Shown here: in pieces, positions 24,345-31,279 of the stretch
How the letters are laid out: each line of letters starts with the position of its first letter
Position numbering within the stretch: position 1 is the stretch's first letter
Assembly: GCA_964611645.1 (NCBI GenBank)
Contig: CAZTAO010000056.1
Span: 1 to 31,279 of the forward strand
Source of the DNA: CAZTAO01 sp964611645
GTDB lineage: Bacteria; Armatimonadota; UBA5829
DNA: 31,279 bases
Reading direction: 5' to 3'
The notes under the pieces: generated by a model
Database searches by the model: none
Seen by the model: only the letters and a program-made list of their open reading frames with translations
Told to the model about the DNA's origin: nothing
Translations under genes and position numbers: made by a program

Positions 24345-25545
24345 TCTTGCCCTCCAACGCATCAGCGACAGTGTTCACATCCTTGTCTCCTCTGCCTGAC
24401 AGGCAGATCACAACGATCTTGCTCGCATCGAGAGATGGAACCAGCTTCAGCGCAAATGCTACCGCGTGTGCCGATTCCAGCGCCGGAATGATGCCCTCGG
24501 TCTTTGATAGTTCCTCGAACGCGTCCAAAGCCTCATCATCGGTCACCGAAACATAGCTGGCGATTCCGGTATCCTTGAAGAAGCTGTGCTCCGGGCCGAC
24601 CCCGGGGTAGTCCAGGCCGGCTGAGACGCTGTGGGTGTCCATCACCTGGCCGTCAGCGCTCTGCAGCAGGTAACTCATCGATCCGTGGAGCACTCCCGGC
24701 CGCCCCATCCCCAGTGTGGCGCAGTGGGCGACTGTGTTGGTACCCTTGCCTGCAGCTTCGATTCCTATCTTGTCCACGGTTCTGTCCTGTGAGAACGGAT
24801 AGAACATCCCCATGGCGTTGCTACCGCCGCCCACACAGGCCAGCGCATAGTCCGGCAGCCTGCCTTCTTTCTCCATTATCTGCCGCTTGGCCTCTATCCC
24901 TATCACCGACTGGAAATCCCGCACCATCATGGGGTAGGGGTGGGGGCCGACTACCGAGCCGATGATGTAGTGGGTATTGCCTACGTTGGTGACCCAGTCC
25001 CGTATAGCCTCACTGGTAGCGTCTTTGAGAGTCTGGGTGCCACTGGTGACAGGCACAACCTCAGCCCCCATCAGCCGCATCCTGAAGACGTTCAGAGACT
25101 GCCGCCTCATATCCTCCACGCCCATATATACCGCGCAATCCAGGCCAAAGAGGGCGCAGGCAGTGGCGGTGGCGACCCCGTGCTGCCCAGCGCCGGTCTC
25201 GGCGATAATCCGTTCTTTGCCCATCCGCCTGGCCAGCAGGACTTGGCCCATAACGTTGTTGAGCTTATGCGCGCCCGTGTGGCAGAGGTCTTCACGCTTC
25301 AGATACACCTTGCCGCCACCGAGCTTCGCCGTGAGATGCGCGGCGAAGTAGAGTGGGGTGGGGCGGCCGACGTAGTCCCCCAGGTAGTAGTTCAACTCGG
25401 AGACAAATGCAGGGTCATCCTTGTATTTGTGATATGCTGCGGTAAGCTCGTCCAGCGCGGGCATCAGCGTTTCGGGAACGTATTTGCCCCCGTAACAGCC
25501 AAAGTGCCCTGCCTCATCCGGAAGAGCGGTCGTGTGCTCTGACAT
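24331..25545 (-). CDS. trpB: Tryptophan synthase beta subunit
   Basis: This 404-residue PLP enzyme condenses indole with serine to give tryptophan. GCYGGKYVPETLMPAL opens the protein. The PLP-binding Lys lies in LKREDLCHTGAHKLNN near residue 90, the catalytic Glu in ETGAGQHG, and the phosphate-binding loop is GGGSNAMG. These features and the length match the TrpB1 type that pairs with TrpA. The start at 25545 is inside the trpF end (32-base overlap) and has AAGGAG about ten bases upstream. No truncation or change in key residues is seen. Confidence 0.98.
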   Translation of the reverse strand: MSEHTTALPDEAGHFGCYGGKYVPETLMPALDELTAAYHKYKDDPAFVSELNYYLGDYVGRPTPLYFAAHLTAKLGGGKVYLKREDLCHTGAHKLNNVMGQVLLARRMGKERIIAETGAGQHGVATATACALFGLDCAVYMGVEDMRRQSLNVFRMRLMGAEVVPVTSGTQTLKDATSEAIRDWVTNVGNTHYIIGSVVGPHPYPMMVRDFQSVIGIEAKRQIMEKEGRLPDYALACVGGGSNAMGMFYPFSQDRTVDKIGIEAAGKGTNTVAHCATLGMGRPGVLHGSMSYLLQSADGQVMDTHSVSAGLDYPGVGPEHSFFKDTGIASYVSVTDDEALDAFEELSKTEGIIPALESAHAVAFALKLVPSLDASKIVVICLSGRGDKDVNTVADALEGKNEQD

Positions 25546-26143
25546 TCTCTATGAACTCCTTTACTTTCAAATGGTCCTTCACTCCCGGCGATGCCTCCAC
25601 GCCGCTTGCCACATCCACTACGAGCGGCGATACTGCTTTCAAGGCCGCGCCCACATTCCCCGGCTCAAGCCCACCGGAGAGGATGAATCGCTTCGGGATC
25701 AGTTCGGTATTGCTCAACAGACTCCAGTCAAAGGTCTCGCCGGTGCCTCCGGGAATTCCCACGCGATAGGTGTCGAACAACAGAAAAGCGGCGTTCTCGA
25801 ACCTGTCCAGGTCATTCAGACTCTCCTCGCCGCGAACTCTCACCACCCGGATTACCCTATCTGCTCCCAGCCTCCGTGCAAACTCCTCGCTCTGCCCGCC
25901 GTGAAGTTGGGCGTAGGTCAGTTCGCACTCGTGGAACAGGCGGACGACATCGTCGCTTTCCTCGGTAAACACCCCAACTGTCTTGACATCGCCTCCAATA
26001 ATCCGCTGGATGTGCTTCACGGTGGTCGGGGCGGCCTGGCGGGGGCTGTCCGCGAACACAAACCCGATCATATCCGCGCCAAACTCGTGGCACGCCAGCG
26101 CGTCTTCGACTGATGTGATCCCACATATCTTGACCAGCGTCAC
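25514..26143 (-). CDS. trpF: Phosphoribosylanthranilate isomerase
   Basis: This 209-residue TIM-barrel enzyme converts phosphoribosylanthranilate to the ribulose isomer CdRP. The catalytic Cys is in VKICGITSVEDA near residue 7. The catalytic Asp is in LFDTYRVG, followed by GGTGETFDWSLL. The phosphate-binding end has LSGGLEPGNV and VDVASGVE. The GTG start at 26143 overlaps the trpC stop (GTGA). It overlaps trpB by 32 bases, the longest overlap in the operon. TrpF is a separate protein here, not fused to TrpC as in enteric bacteria. Confidence 0.96.
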   Translation of the reverse strand: MTLVKICGITSVEDALACHEFGADMIGFVFADSPRQAAPTTVKHIQRIIGGDVKTVGVFTEESDDVVRLFHECELTYAQLHGGQSEEFARRLGADRVIRVVRVRGEESLNDLDRFENAAFLLFDTYRVGIPGGTGETFDWSLLSNTELIPKRFILSGGLEPGNVGAALKAVSPLVVDVASGVEASPGVKDHLKVKEFIENVRAHDRSSG

Positions 26144-26919
26144 GACAGCAGCTCCCTCAGCTTTACCCCCGGGTCAGGCTCGCGCATCAACGATTCTCCT
26201 ATAAGCGCGGCATCAATGCCCATCCCGCCAAGTGCAATCATGTCTTCCCGAGTGTGTATGCCGCTCTCGCTGACGAGCTTGAATGATCTTGGCCCCAAGC
26301 CCTCAACCAGCCGCCTCGTGACGTCCAGGCTTACCTCAAAGGTCCGGAGGTTCCTATTGTTGATGCCGACAATCTTCGGGTCGATTGCCATTGCCCGCTC
26401 CAACTCGCATTCGTCATGAACCTCCACAAGCGCGTCCATTCCAAGCGATGTCACGTAGTCGTGGAGTCTCTTCAATTCTTCATCCTCCAGAGCCGCGACA
26501 ATCAGCAACACAGCATCCGCACCCGCCGCGCGCGCTTCGTAGACCTGATACTCATCAATCACAAAGTCCTTGCGCAAGACCGGCAGGGACACCGCCTCAC
26601 GGACCATAGTCAGATAATCCAGTTTTCCCTGGAAGAACTTCTCATCGGTCAAGACTGAAATCGCGCTGGCCCCGCCGATCTCATAGCTCTTGGCGATTGA
26701 CACCGGGTCGAAGTCAGCACGGATAACGCCCTTGGATGGGGATGCTTTTTTTACTTCGGCGATTACTGCGGGTCGGTTGGCTTTTTGGATGAGCGCCTCG
26801 GCAAACCCTCTCACTTTGGGAGCGTCGGCCGCCGCAGCCTTCACCTCAGCCAGCGGCACTCTTGCCTTGGCCGAGGCTACTTCCTTTATCTTATGCTCAA
26901 TGATCGTATCGAGAATCAA
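26140..26919 (-). CDS. trpC: Indole-3-glycerol phosphate synthase
   Basis: This 259-residue TIM-barrel enzyme decarboxylates and cyclises CdRP to indole-3-glycerol phosphate. The N-terminal helix precedes VIAEVKKASPSKGVI, which holds the catalytic Glu and Lys. LRKDFVIDEYQV, LVEVHDECEL, GINNRNLRTF and VSESGIHT follow, completing the active site and phosphate loop. A TTG start at 26919 overlaps the trpD stop (TTGA). The length is usual (about 260). The product is the substrate of TrpA encoded two genes downstream. Confidence 0.97.
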   Translation of the reverse strand: MILDTIIEHKIKEVASAKARVPLAEVKAAAADAPKVRGFAEALIQKANRPAVIAEVKKASPSKGVIRADFDPVSIAKSYEIGGASAISVLTDEKFFQGKLDYLTMVREAVSLPVLRKDFVIDEYQVYEARAAGADAVLLIVAALEDEELKRLHDYVTSLGMDALVEVHDECELERAMAIDPKIVGINNRNLRTFEVSLDVTRRLVEGLGPRSFKLVSESGIHTREDMIALGGMGIDAALIGESLMREPDPGVKLRELLS

Positions 26920-27944
26920 CTTAGCTTCAACTCCTGAGTAAGGGCTTTGAAATTCTCCAGCACTTGCATTGCGGAGCCGGTGTCGATGGTCTGTGCCGCA
27001 ATCGTGATGCCTGTTGTCAGAGAGTCAGCTTTCCCGGCCACCACCAACGCAGCCGCTGCGTTTAGCAGCACTATGTCCCGCTTCGGCCCCGGCGCGCCAT
27101 CCAGCACGTCCATCAGGACCTCCACATTGTCCAGCACACCGCACTTACCCAGCGCCAGGTCTTCGATCTCGGCGCGCGGCAAGCCGACATCCTCAGGCTT
27201 CAGTGTATAGGTCCGCACTTCCCCATCTTTGAGTTCACTGATCTTGGTCTCGCCGAGGGTGGATATCTCATCGAGACCCGCCAAGCCATGAAATACCATA
27301 GCCCGCTCGGTGCCCAGTTCTCGCAAAACCAGCGCAAGCTTCTCTGTGATGTCAGGTGAGAAGACGCCGATCACCTGCCGCTTCGCTCCGGCCGGATTGG
27401 TCAAAGGGCCGATGATGTTGAACACGTTGCGGATACCTATCTCTTTTCGTGGGGCAACAGCGTATCGCATGGCGGGGTGGAGGACCGGGGCATACATGAA
27501 GCCGATGTTGATCTCGTCAATGCAGTGGGCGATCTGGTCGGCTTCGAGGTCCAAACTCACACCCAGCGCCTCCAACACATCCGCACTGCCGCAGGTGCTG
27601 GACGCCGCCCTGTTGCCGTGCTTGGCGACTTTCACACCCGCTCCCGCTACCACGAACGCCGCAGTGGTGGAGATGTTGAATGTGTTGAGTTTGTCGCCGC
27701 CGGTGCCGCATGTGTCGAGCAGGTCGATGGATTTGGTCTTGACCCGCACTGACTTCTCCCGCATCACCCGCACGAAACCTGTGATCTCAGAGACTGTCTC
27801 ACCCTTCATGCGAAGAGCTGTGACCAGCGAAGCTATCTGGGCGGGAGTGGCTTCACCCTCCATGATCTCGGTCATAGTCTCGGAGGCTTCATCCTCGGTG
27901 AGATGTCCCAACTCGACTATCTTTCTGATGGCGCCTCTTATCAT
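26916..27944 (-). CDS. trpD: Anthranilate phosphoribosyltransferase
   Basis: This 342-residue enzyme joins anthranilate to PRPP. The PRPP-binding motif CGTGGDKLNTFNIST is near residue 80. The anthranilate and PRPP site VAKHGNRAASSTCGSADVL follows, then PLTNPAG and the VFHGLAGLDEIS stretch. The N-terminal helical domain and C-terminal alpha/beta domain have normal lengths. It is a single-domain TrpD, not the TrpG-TrpD fusion of enterics. The ATG overlaps the trpG stop (ATGA). Confidence 0.97.
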   Translation of the reverse strand: MIRGAIRKIVELGHLTEDEASETMTEIMEGEATPAQIASLVTALRMKGETVSEITGFVRVMREKSVRVKTKSIDLLDTCGTGGDKLNTFNISTTAAFVVAGAGVKVAKHGNRAASSTCGSADVLEALGVSLDLEADQIAHCIDEINIGFMYAPVLHPAMRYAVAPRKEIGIRNVFNIIGPLTNPAGAKRQVIGVFSPDITEKLALVLRELGTERAMVFHGLAGLDEISTLGETKISELKDGEVRTYTLKPEDVGLPRAEIEDLALGKCGVLDNVEVLMDVLDGAPGPKRDIVLLNAAAALVVAGKADSLTTGITIAAQTIDTGSAMQVLENFKALTQELKLS

Positions 27945-28510
27945 CGCTGCTCTCCCACGAAGTTGGCCAGGAGCTTCATACCCTCGCGAGTAAGCACAGA
28001 CTCCGGGTGGAACTGCACTCCCTCTACATCCAGGCTCCTGTGCCGCACACCCATTATCTCACCATCTTCCGATTCAGCGGTAATCTCCAGGCAGTCAGGT
28101 ATGCTGGACCTTTCGATTACCAGCGAATGGTAGCGGGTAGCCTCGAACGGATCGGGCAGACCAGCGAATACACCCTTGGTGTCATGCGAGATCATTGAAG
28201 TCTTCCCGTGCATAAGCTTGCTCGCCCGGATAATCCTGCCTCCGAACGCATGGCCGATGCACTGGTGCCCCAGGCAGACCCCCAATATCGGTATCCTCCC
28301 GGCGAACCGCTGAATTGTCTCAACCGATATGCCCGCCTCATTCGGCGTACAAGGCCCCGGCGATATGACAATCTTGTCAGGCGACATCGCTTCGATCTCA
28401 TCCACGCAAATGGCGTTGTTGCGCTCAACCCGGATCTCCTGGCCCAACTCGCCGATATATTGAACCAGATTATAGGTAAAGCTGTCGAAATTGTCGATCA
28501 TCAGTATCAT
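27941..28510 (-). CDS. trpG: Anthranilate synthase component II (glutamine amidotransferase)
   Basis: This 189-residue class I amidotransferase hydrolyses glutamine and passes ammonia to TrpE. It begins LMIDNFDSFTYNLVQYIGEL. The oxyanion loop is SPGPCTPNEAG, the nucleophile Cys lies in GVCLGHQCIGHAFGG near residue 80, and the His-Glu pair is in EGVQFHPESVL. Proteins of this type can also act as PabA with PabB. The start lies 13 bases after the trpE stop, and its stop overlaps trpD. Confidence 0.96.
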   Translation of the reverse strand: MILMIDNFDSFTYNLVQYIGELGQEIRVERNNAICVDEIEAMSPDKIVISPGPCTPNEAGISVETIQRFAGRIPILGVCLGHQCIGHAFGGRIIRASKLMHGKTSMISHDTKGVFAGLPDPFEATRYHSLVIERSSIPDCLEITAESEDGEIMGVRHRSLDVEGVQFHPESVLTREGMKLLANFVGEQR

Positions 28511-28523
28511 GATTCACCTCGCC

Positions 28524-30011
28524 CTACTGTACTTCCAGCCCGTTCTCGGCCATTCGTATAGCGCCAATCAGTGCCCTTGCCTTGTTCTGGCACTCCTGGT
28601 ATTCCGTTGCGGGGTCGGAATCCGCAACTATGCCCGCTCCCGCCTGGATGTAGGCAGTCTTGCCTTGCAGCAGAATTGTTCGGATGGTGATGCAGGTGTC
28701 CATATCCCCGGAGTAGCTGAAATACCCGATTGCTCCTGCGTAAGTCCCACGCCGGGTCGGCTCCAACTCCTCGATAATCTCCATCGCCCGGACCTTCGGC
28801 GCCCCGCTCACCGTCCCCGCCGGGAAGCACGCCCGCAGCACATCGAACTGGTCCTGGTCTTCGCGGAGCTTGCCGGTAACATTGGACACAATGTGCATCA
28901 CGTGAGAGTACTTTTCTATGGTCATCAGTTCGTCCACGTGAACGCTGCCATACTCGCATACCCGGCCAACATCGTTTCGTCCCAGGTCCACCAGCATTAT
29001 ATGCTCGCAGCGCTCTTTTTCGTCCGCCAGAAGCTCGACTTCCAGCCTTGAGTCTTCTTCCTCGGTAGCCCCTCTTGGCCGCGTTCCGGCAATCGGGCGG
29101 TTGGTGACTTTGCCCTGCTCACACGTGACTAGAATCTCCGGAGAAGAACCTATCAGTTTCGTGTCACCGTAGCTCAGATAGTACATATACGGCGAGGGGT
29201 TCAGGCTGCGCAATGCTCGGTAGATGTCGAATGGCTCTGCCGCGACAGTGGTCTTGAACCGCTGGGAGAGCACTACCTGGATAACGTCCCCAGCCCTGAT
29301 ATAGTCCTTGGCCTTTTCAACCGAAGCTTCAAACCCGGGCTGGGTGAAGTTGGACTCGATCTCCTTGGGCGTGCCCGTTTGTCGGGTGTCCACCGCCATC
29401 GGCTGATTGAGCCGATCCAGCAGTTCATCTATCTTTGCGATCGCCTCATCGTAGGCGGCGTTCGGGTCGCCATCCACTCTTGCATTGCACACGGCCCTTA
29501 TCCGGTGCTTGACCTGGTCGAATACCAGCAGGGTATCAGTGAACACGAGGCAGCAGTCGGGAACGTTGAGGTCATCGACGGTATTCCCCGGCAGCTTCTC
29601 GAAGAACCGAACAGCATCGTAGCTGATATATCCGACCGCGCCTCCGCAAAACCTCGGCAGACCGGGGTCAGGCACGTACTTCACCCGTTCTATCTCCTGT
29701 TTCACCACATCCAGCACATCGGTTCCCGGTTCGACATTGAACTGCCGCGTTTCGGTAGGCGTGGAGACCGTGACCTCGCTGCCCTTGCTGGAAACCACCG
29801 TCTGAGCGCCGCTTCCTAGGAACGAGAACCTCCCGATCCTCTCCCCGCCTTCGACGCTTTCCAGCAGGAACGAATAATCTCCACCGGTAATCTTCCGAAA
29901 CGCCGAAACAGGGGTTTCCAGGTCCGCCAGTATCTCGCGGAACACCGGGGTCATGTTCCCCAGCTTCGCGCGCCTCAGGAATTCTTCTCTATCCGGATAA
30001 TAAGCTGCCAT
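28524..30011 (-). CDS. trpE: Anthranilate synthase component I
   Basis: This 495-residue chorismate-using enzyme makes anthranilate with TrpG ammonia. The ATG at 30011 is chosen because the protein then begins MAAYYPDREEFLRRAK, the usual TrpE start, and GGAGAGAAG precedes it; a longer frame to 30077 would run through the attenuator. The tryptophan feedback site includes LLESVEGGERIGRFSF. The catalytic chorismate domain contains GSSPEIL, RPIAGTRPRG, DLGRNDVGRV, FPAGTVSGAPK and the final GAGIVADSDP. Length is normal. It is the first structural gene of the operon, controlled by the leader described below and probably by product inhibition. Confidence 0.97.
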   Translation of the reverse strand: MAAYYPDREEFLRRAKLGNMTPVFREILADLETPVSAFRKITGGDYSFLLESVEGGERIGRFSFLGSGAQTVVSSKGSEVTVSTPTETRQFNVEPGTDVLDVVKQEIERVKYVPDPGLPRFCGGAVGYISYDAVRFFEKLPGNTVDDLNVPDCCLVFTDTLLVFDQVKHRIRAVCNARVDGDPNAAYDEAIAKIDELLDRLNQPMAVDTRQTGTPKEIESNFTQPGFEASVEKAKDYIRAGDVIQVVLSQRFKTTVAAEPFDIYRALRSLNPSPYMYYLSYGDTKLIGSSPEILVTCEQGKVTNRPIAGTRPRGATEEEDSRLEVELLADEKERCEHIMLVDLGRNDVGRVCEYGSVHVDELMTIEKYSHVMHIVSNVTGKLREDQDQFDVLRACFPAGTVSGAPKVRAMEIIEELEPTRRGTYAGAIGYFSYSGDMDTCITIRTILLQGKTAYIQAGAGIVADSDPATEYQECQNKARALIGAIRMAENGLEVQ

Positions 30012-30035
30012 ATCTTCTCTCCGTGGGTGAGTCTT

Positions 30036-30079
30036 CAAAAACAAAGTGGCCGATGATTCACAGGAACCATCGGCCACTT
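30036..30079 (-). terminator. trp attenuator (intrinsic terminator in the leader)
   Basis: On the minus strand a perfect 12-bp stem AAGTGGCCGATG/CATCGGCCACTT (arms 30079-30068 and 30055-30044) with a 12-base loop is followed by TGTTTTTG. It lies 25 bases before trpE and so can stop transcription inside the leader. It is the 3:4 hairpin of an attenuation system. Confidence 0.88.
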
Positions 30080-30125
30080 ACAACAAAGCCGCGGTTCTCC
30101 TGCTGGAGTAACACGCGGCGCTTTG
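30061..30125 (-). promoter_or_regulatory. Competing antiterminator and protector hairpins of the trp leader
   Basis: Two mutually exclusive folds are visible on the minus-strand RNA. A protector hairpin 30125-30084 pairs CAAAG with CTTTG, CCGCG with CGCGG, GTT with AAC and CTCC with GGAG around the loop AGCA. An antiterminator pairs CAGG (30102-30099), AACC (30096-30093) and CGGC (30091-30088) with CCTG, GGTT and GCCG (30061-30074), which would break the terminator's 5' arm. An upstream AGCCGCG (30151-30145) can also pair with CGCGGCT (30093-30087). The switching order is inferred. Confidence 0.65.
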
Positions 30126-30157
30126 GACAAAAGAAACCAGACCTCGCGGCTACCCCT

Positions 30158-30214
30158 TCAAATGGAGCCCCGCCAAGCCCAGACCAGATTGAGTTGTGAG
30201 ACCAAACTAAGCAC
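30158..30214 (-). CDS. trpL: trp operon leader peptide
   Basis: An 18-codon reading frame starts with GTG at 30214, nine bases after GAGG, and ends TGA at 30160-30158. The peptide reads MLSLVSQLNLVWAWRGSI, with two Trp codons at positions 12 and 14 separated by Ala. It begins about 15 bases after the predicted transcription start of the trp promoter and precedes the competing hairpins and terminator. This is the arrangement of classical ribosome-mediated attenuation, where stalling at Trp codons under tryptophan shortage prevents termination. A TTG at codon 4 is an alternative start. The gene is too short to be scored by coding statistics, so the evidence is its position and Trp content. Confidence 0.75.
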   Translation of the reverse strand: MLSLVSQLNLVWAWRGSI

Positions 30215-30235
30215 TCAGGTATACCTCACAATAAG

Positions 30236-30264
30236 ATTATATGACAATCGAGAACCTGTGTCAA
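30236..30264 (-). promoter_or_regulatory. trp operon promoter
   Basis: On the minus strand TTGACA (30264-30259), a 17-base spacer and TATAAT (30241-30236) match the sigma70/sigmaA consensus at all twelve positions. Transcription would start near 30229, giving a leader of about 218 bases before trpE. No obvious TrpR-type operator palindrome was found over it. Confidence 0.88.
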
Positions 30265-30288
30265 TTGCTCATTGCAGGCATGCTCCAT

Positions 30289-30318
30289 TTGTCAGGCTCT
30301 GCGGCCTCACGGTATAAT
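30289..30318 (+). promoter_or_regulatory. Promoter of the DUF89 gene
   Basis: TTGTCA (30289-30294), an 18-base spacer and TATAAT (30313-30318) form a good promoter. Transcription would start near 30325, about 35 bases before the ATG. It points away from the trp promoter; the two -35 boxes are 24 bases apart. Confidence 0.75.
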
Positions 30319-30359
30319 CGATGTGCGCAATACAATCCCCAAGGTGAACTGACAAAGAT

Positions 30360-31241
30360 ATGAAAACCCATCTGGACTGCCTGCCGTGCTTTGTGAAGCA
30401 GGCGCTCGACGCCGGCAGAACCGCCACCCCGGACACCCAACTCCAAGAGCGGATTGCGATAGAATCGATGAAGCGCGTTCTTGAGATGTCATTTTCCCTG
30501 ACTCCGATCCATTTCACCCAGCAGATTCACCGGATCGCCAGGGAGATCAGCGGCAACCCTGACCCATATAGGCGCGTAAAGCATGAGTTCAACCGACGCG
30601 CGATGGCGATGTATCCGGACCTGAAAGAGAAAGTACGGAAGTCCGAACGACCGTTCGAGACTGCGGTCCGGCTGGCGGTTGCGGGTAACATCATAGACTT
30701 CGGGTTGATGAAGGAAGAAGACATCGATATCGGCCAGGCGGTGGAAGATGCCCTCACGTTCCAGTTTGCCATCGACGACCTAAGCGAGCTGGAGTCTGCG
30801 GTCGCAGAAGCCAACAACATTCTCTACATCACCGACAACACCGGGGAGATAGCCTTCGACCGGATTCTCATTGAGCAACTGCCCCTCGACAAGGTCACGG
30901 TGTTCACACGCGGCTTTCCAACCCTCAACGACGCAACTGTCGAAGACGCCGAAATGGTAGGGCTTACCCAGATTGTGACCGTCAAGGGCAATGGCTCGGA
31001 CGCTCCAGGCACAGTGATCGAGGATTGCAACCACGAACTACAGGAAATGCTGCACTCCTCCGACCTGACCATCGCCAAAGGGCAGGGAAACTACGAGACG
31101 CTCGACGGCCTCGGCAACCCGAACCTGTTCTCGCTGCTGAAGGTCAAGTGCATGGTCATTGCAGGGCAGCTTGGATGCCCACTGGGGTCGATCATCTGCC
31201 TGCGGAACAGGCCGGGTGGGAATCTGTACACTTGTCAATGA
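30360..31241 (+). CDS. DUF89 / ARMT1-like metal-dependent phosphatase
   Basis: This 293-residue protein starts MKTHLDCLPC, with the Cys7-x2-Cys10 pair typical of the bacterial and archaeal DUF89 subfamily. It ends in a Rossmann-like domain with YITDNTGEIAFDRIL (metal-binding Asp and Asn), VKGNGSDAPGT, IAKGQGNYETLDG and a late LLKVKC stretch. The family includes metal-dependent damage-control phosphatases acting on phosphorylated metabolites, such as sugar phosphates and 4'-phosphopantetheine derivatives; the substrate of this subgroup is not settled. An AAGGTGA lies about 12 bases before the ATG. It is a single gene with its own promoter, divergent from trp, with no obvious pathway link. The 38 bases after its stop hold only weak short hairpins. 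Confidence 0.88.
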   Translation: MKTHLDCLPCFVKQALDAGRTATPDTQLQERIAIESMKRVLEMSFSLTPIHFTQQIHRIAREISGNPDPYRRVKHEFNRRAMAMYPDLKEKVRKSERPFETAVRLAVAGNIIDFGLMKEEDIDIGQAVEDALTFQFAIDDLSELESAVAEANNILYITDNTGEIAFDRILIEQLPLDKVTVFTRGFPTLNDATVEDAEMVGLTQIVTVKGNGSDAPGTVIEDCNHELQEMLHSSDLTIAKGQGNYETLDGLGNPNLFSLLKVKCMVIAGQLGCPLGSIICLRNRPGGNLYTCQ

Positions 31242-31279
31242 TGTGTTACAGCACATGCTGGTAGCTCTCTAGCATTTGC

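Noticed and set aside
30012..30077. A longer TrpE starting at 30077.
   Set aside because: It would be translated through the attenuator hairpin, and the family N-terminus begins at the later Met with a good ribosome site.
30084..30110. GGAGAACCGCGG in the trp leader looks like a T-box core.
   Set aside because: It lacks the UGGN needed to pair with the tRNA acceptor end, and the leader has no recognisable stem I. The leader peptide with Trp codons explains the region better.

Overview
The window reads as a bacterial chromosome of moderately high GC with the last part of an integrated mobile element at its left end. The core genes have bacterial architecture: formyl-methionine enzymes, PriA, RecO, and sigma70/sigmaA promoters with a -35, a 17-base spacer and a -10. 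The lineage cannot be fixed from the sequence alone. The combination of YfhO-like and other GT-C membrane proteins, a pseudopilin-like C-terminal domain on a large soluble protein, a RACo/corrinoid pair and a bacterial DUF89 protein fits a deep-branching phylum such as Armatimonadota or a neighbour, but this is a tentative guess.

Left region (1-5094): a tandem 22-bp repeat at the very edge resembles an insertion-sequence end. It is followed by a tightly coupled rightward module: a PD-(D/E)XK nuclease-like protein, a small zinc-ribbon protein, a CHC2-TOPRIM-SF3 primase-helicase and a terminase small subunit-like protein. A bidirectional terminator separates these from a leftward tyrosine recombinase whose 5' side faces the 3' end of a tRNA-Leu(GAG) gene. 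This is the layout of an element integrated at a tRNA. A TerS without TerL beside a primase and an integrase suggests a phage satellite (PICI-like) or a prophage remnant. The left boundary is outside the window.

Housekeeping region (5180-12186): divergent promoters drive tRNA-Leu to the left and gmk-coaBC-metK-priA-def-fmt to the right. The rightward genes are packed with 4-nt overlaps or very short gaps. They cover GMP phosphorylation, CoA synthesis, S-adenosylmethionine synthesis, replication restart and N-formyl-methionine metabolism.

Middle region (12183-21449): a new promoter and a long leader precede a TPR protein, a RACo-type reductive activator of corrinoid proteins and a corrinoid protein. 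Together these form part of a B12-dependent methyl-transfer system whose methyltransferases lie elsewhere. An SMR-like four-helix membrane protein and three large polytopic proteins of YfhO/GT-C type follow, plausibly a lipid-linked sugar transfer cassette.

Right region (21453-31241): a convergent gene encodes an unrecognised protein with a pseudopilin-like tail. Next comes a complete leftward trpEGDCFBA operon with recO translationally coupled at its end. The trp operon has a consensus promoter, an 18-residue leader peptide with Trp-Ala-Trp, competing RNA hairpins and an intrinsic terminator, which is classical ribosome-mediated attenuation. A DUF89 (ARMT1-like) gene is divergently transcribed from its own promoter next to the trp promoter.
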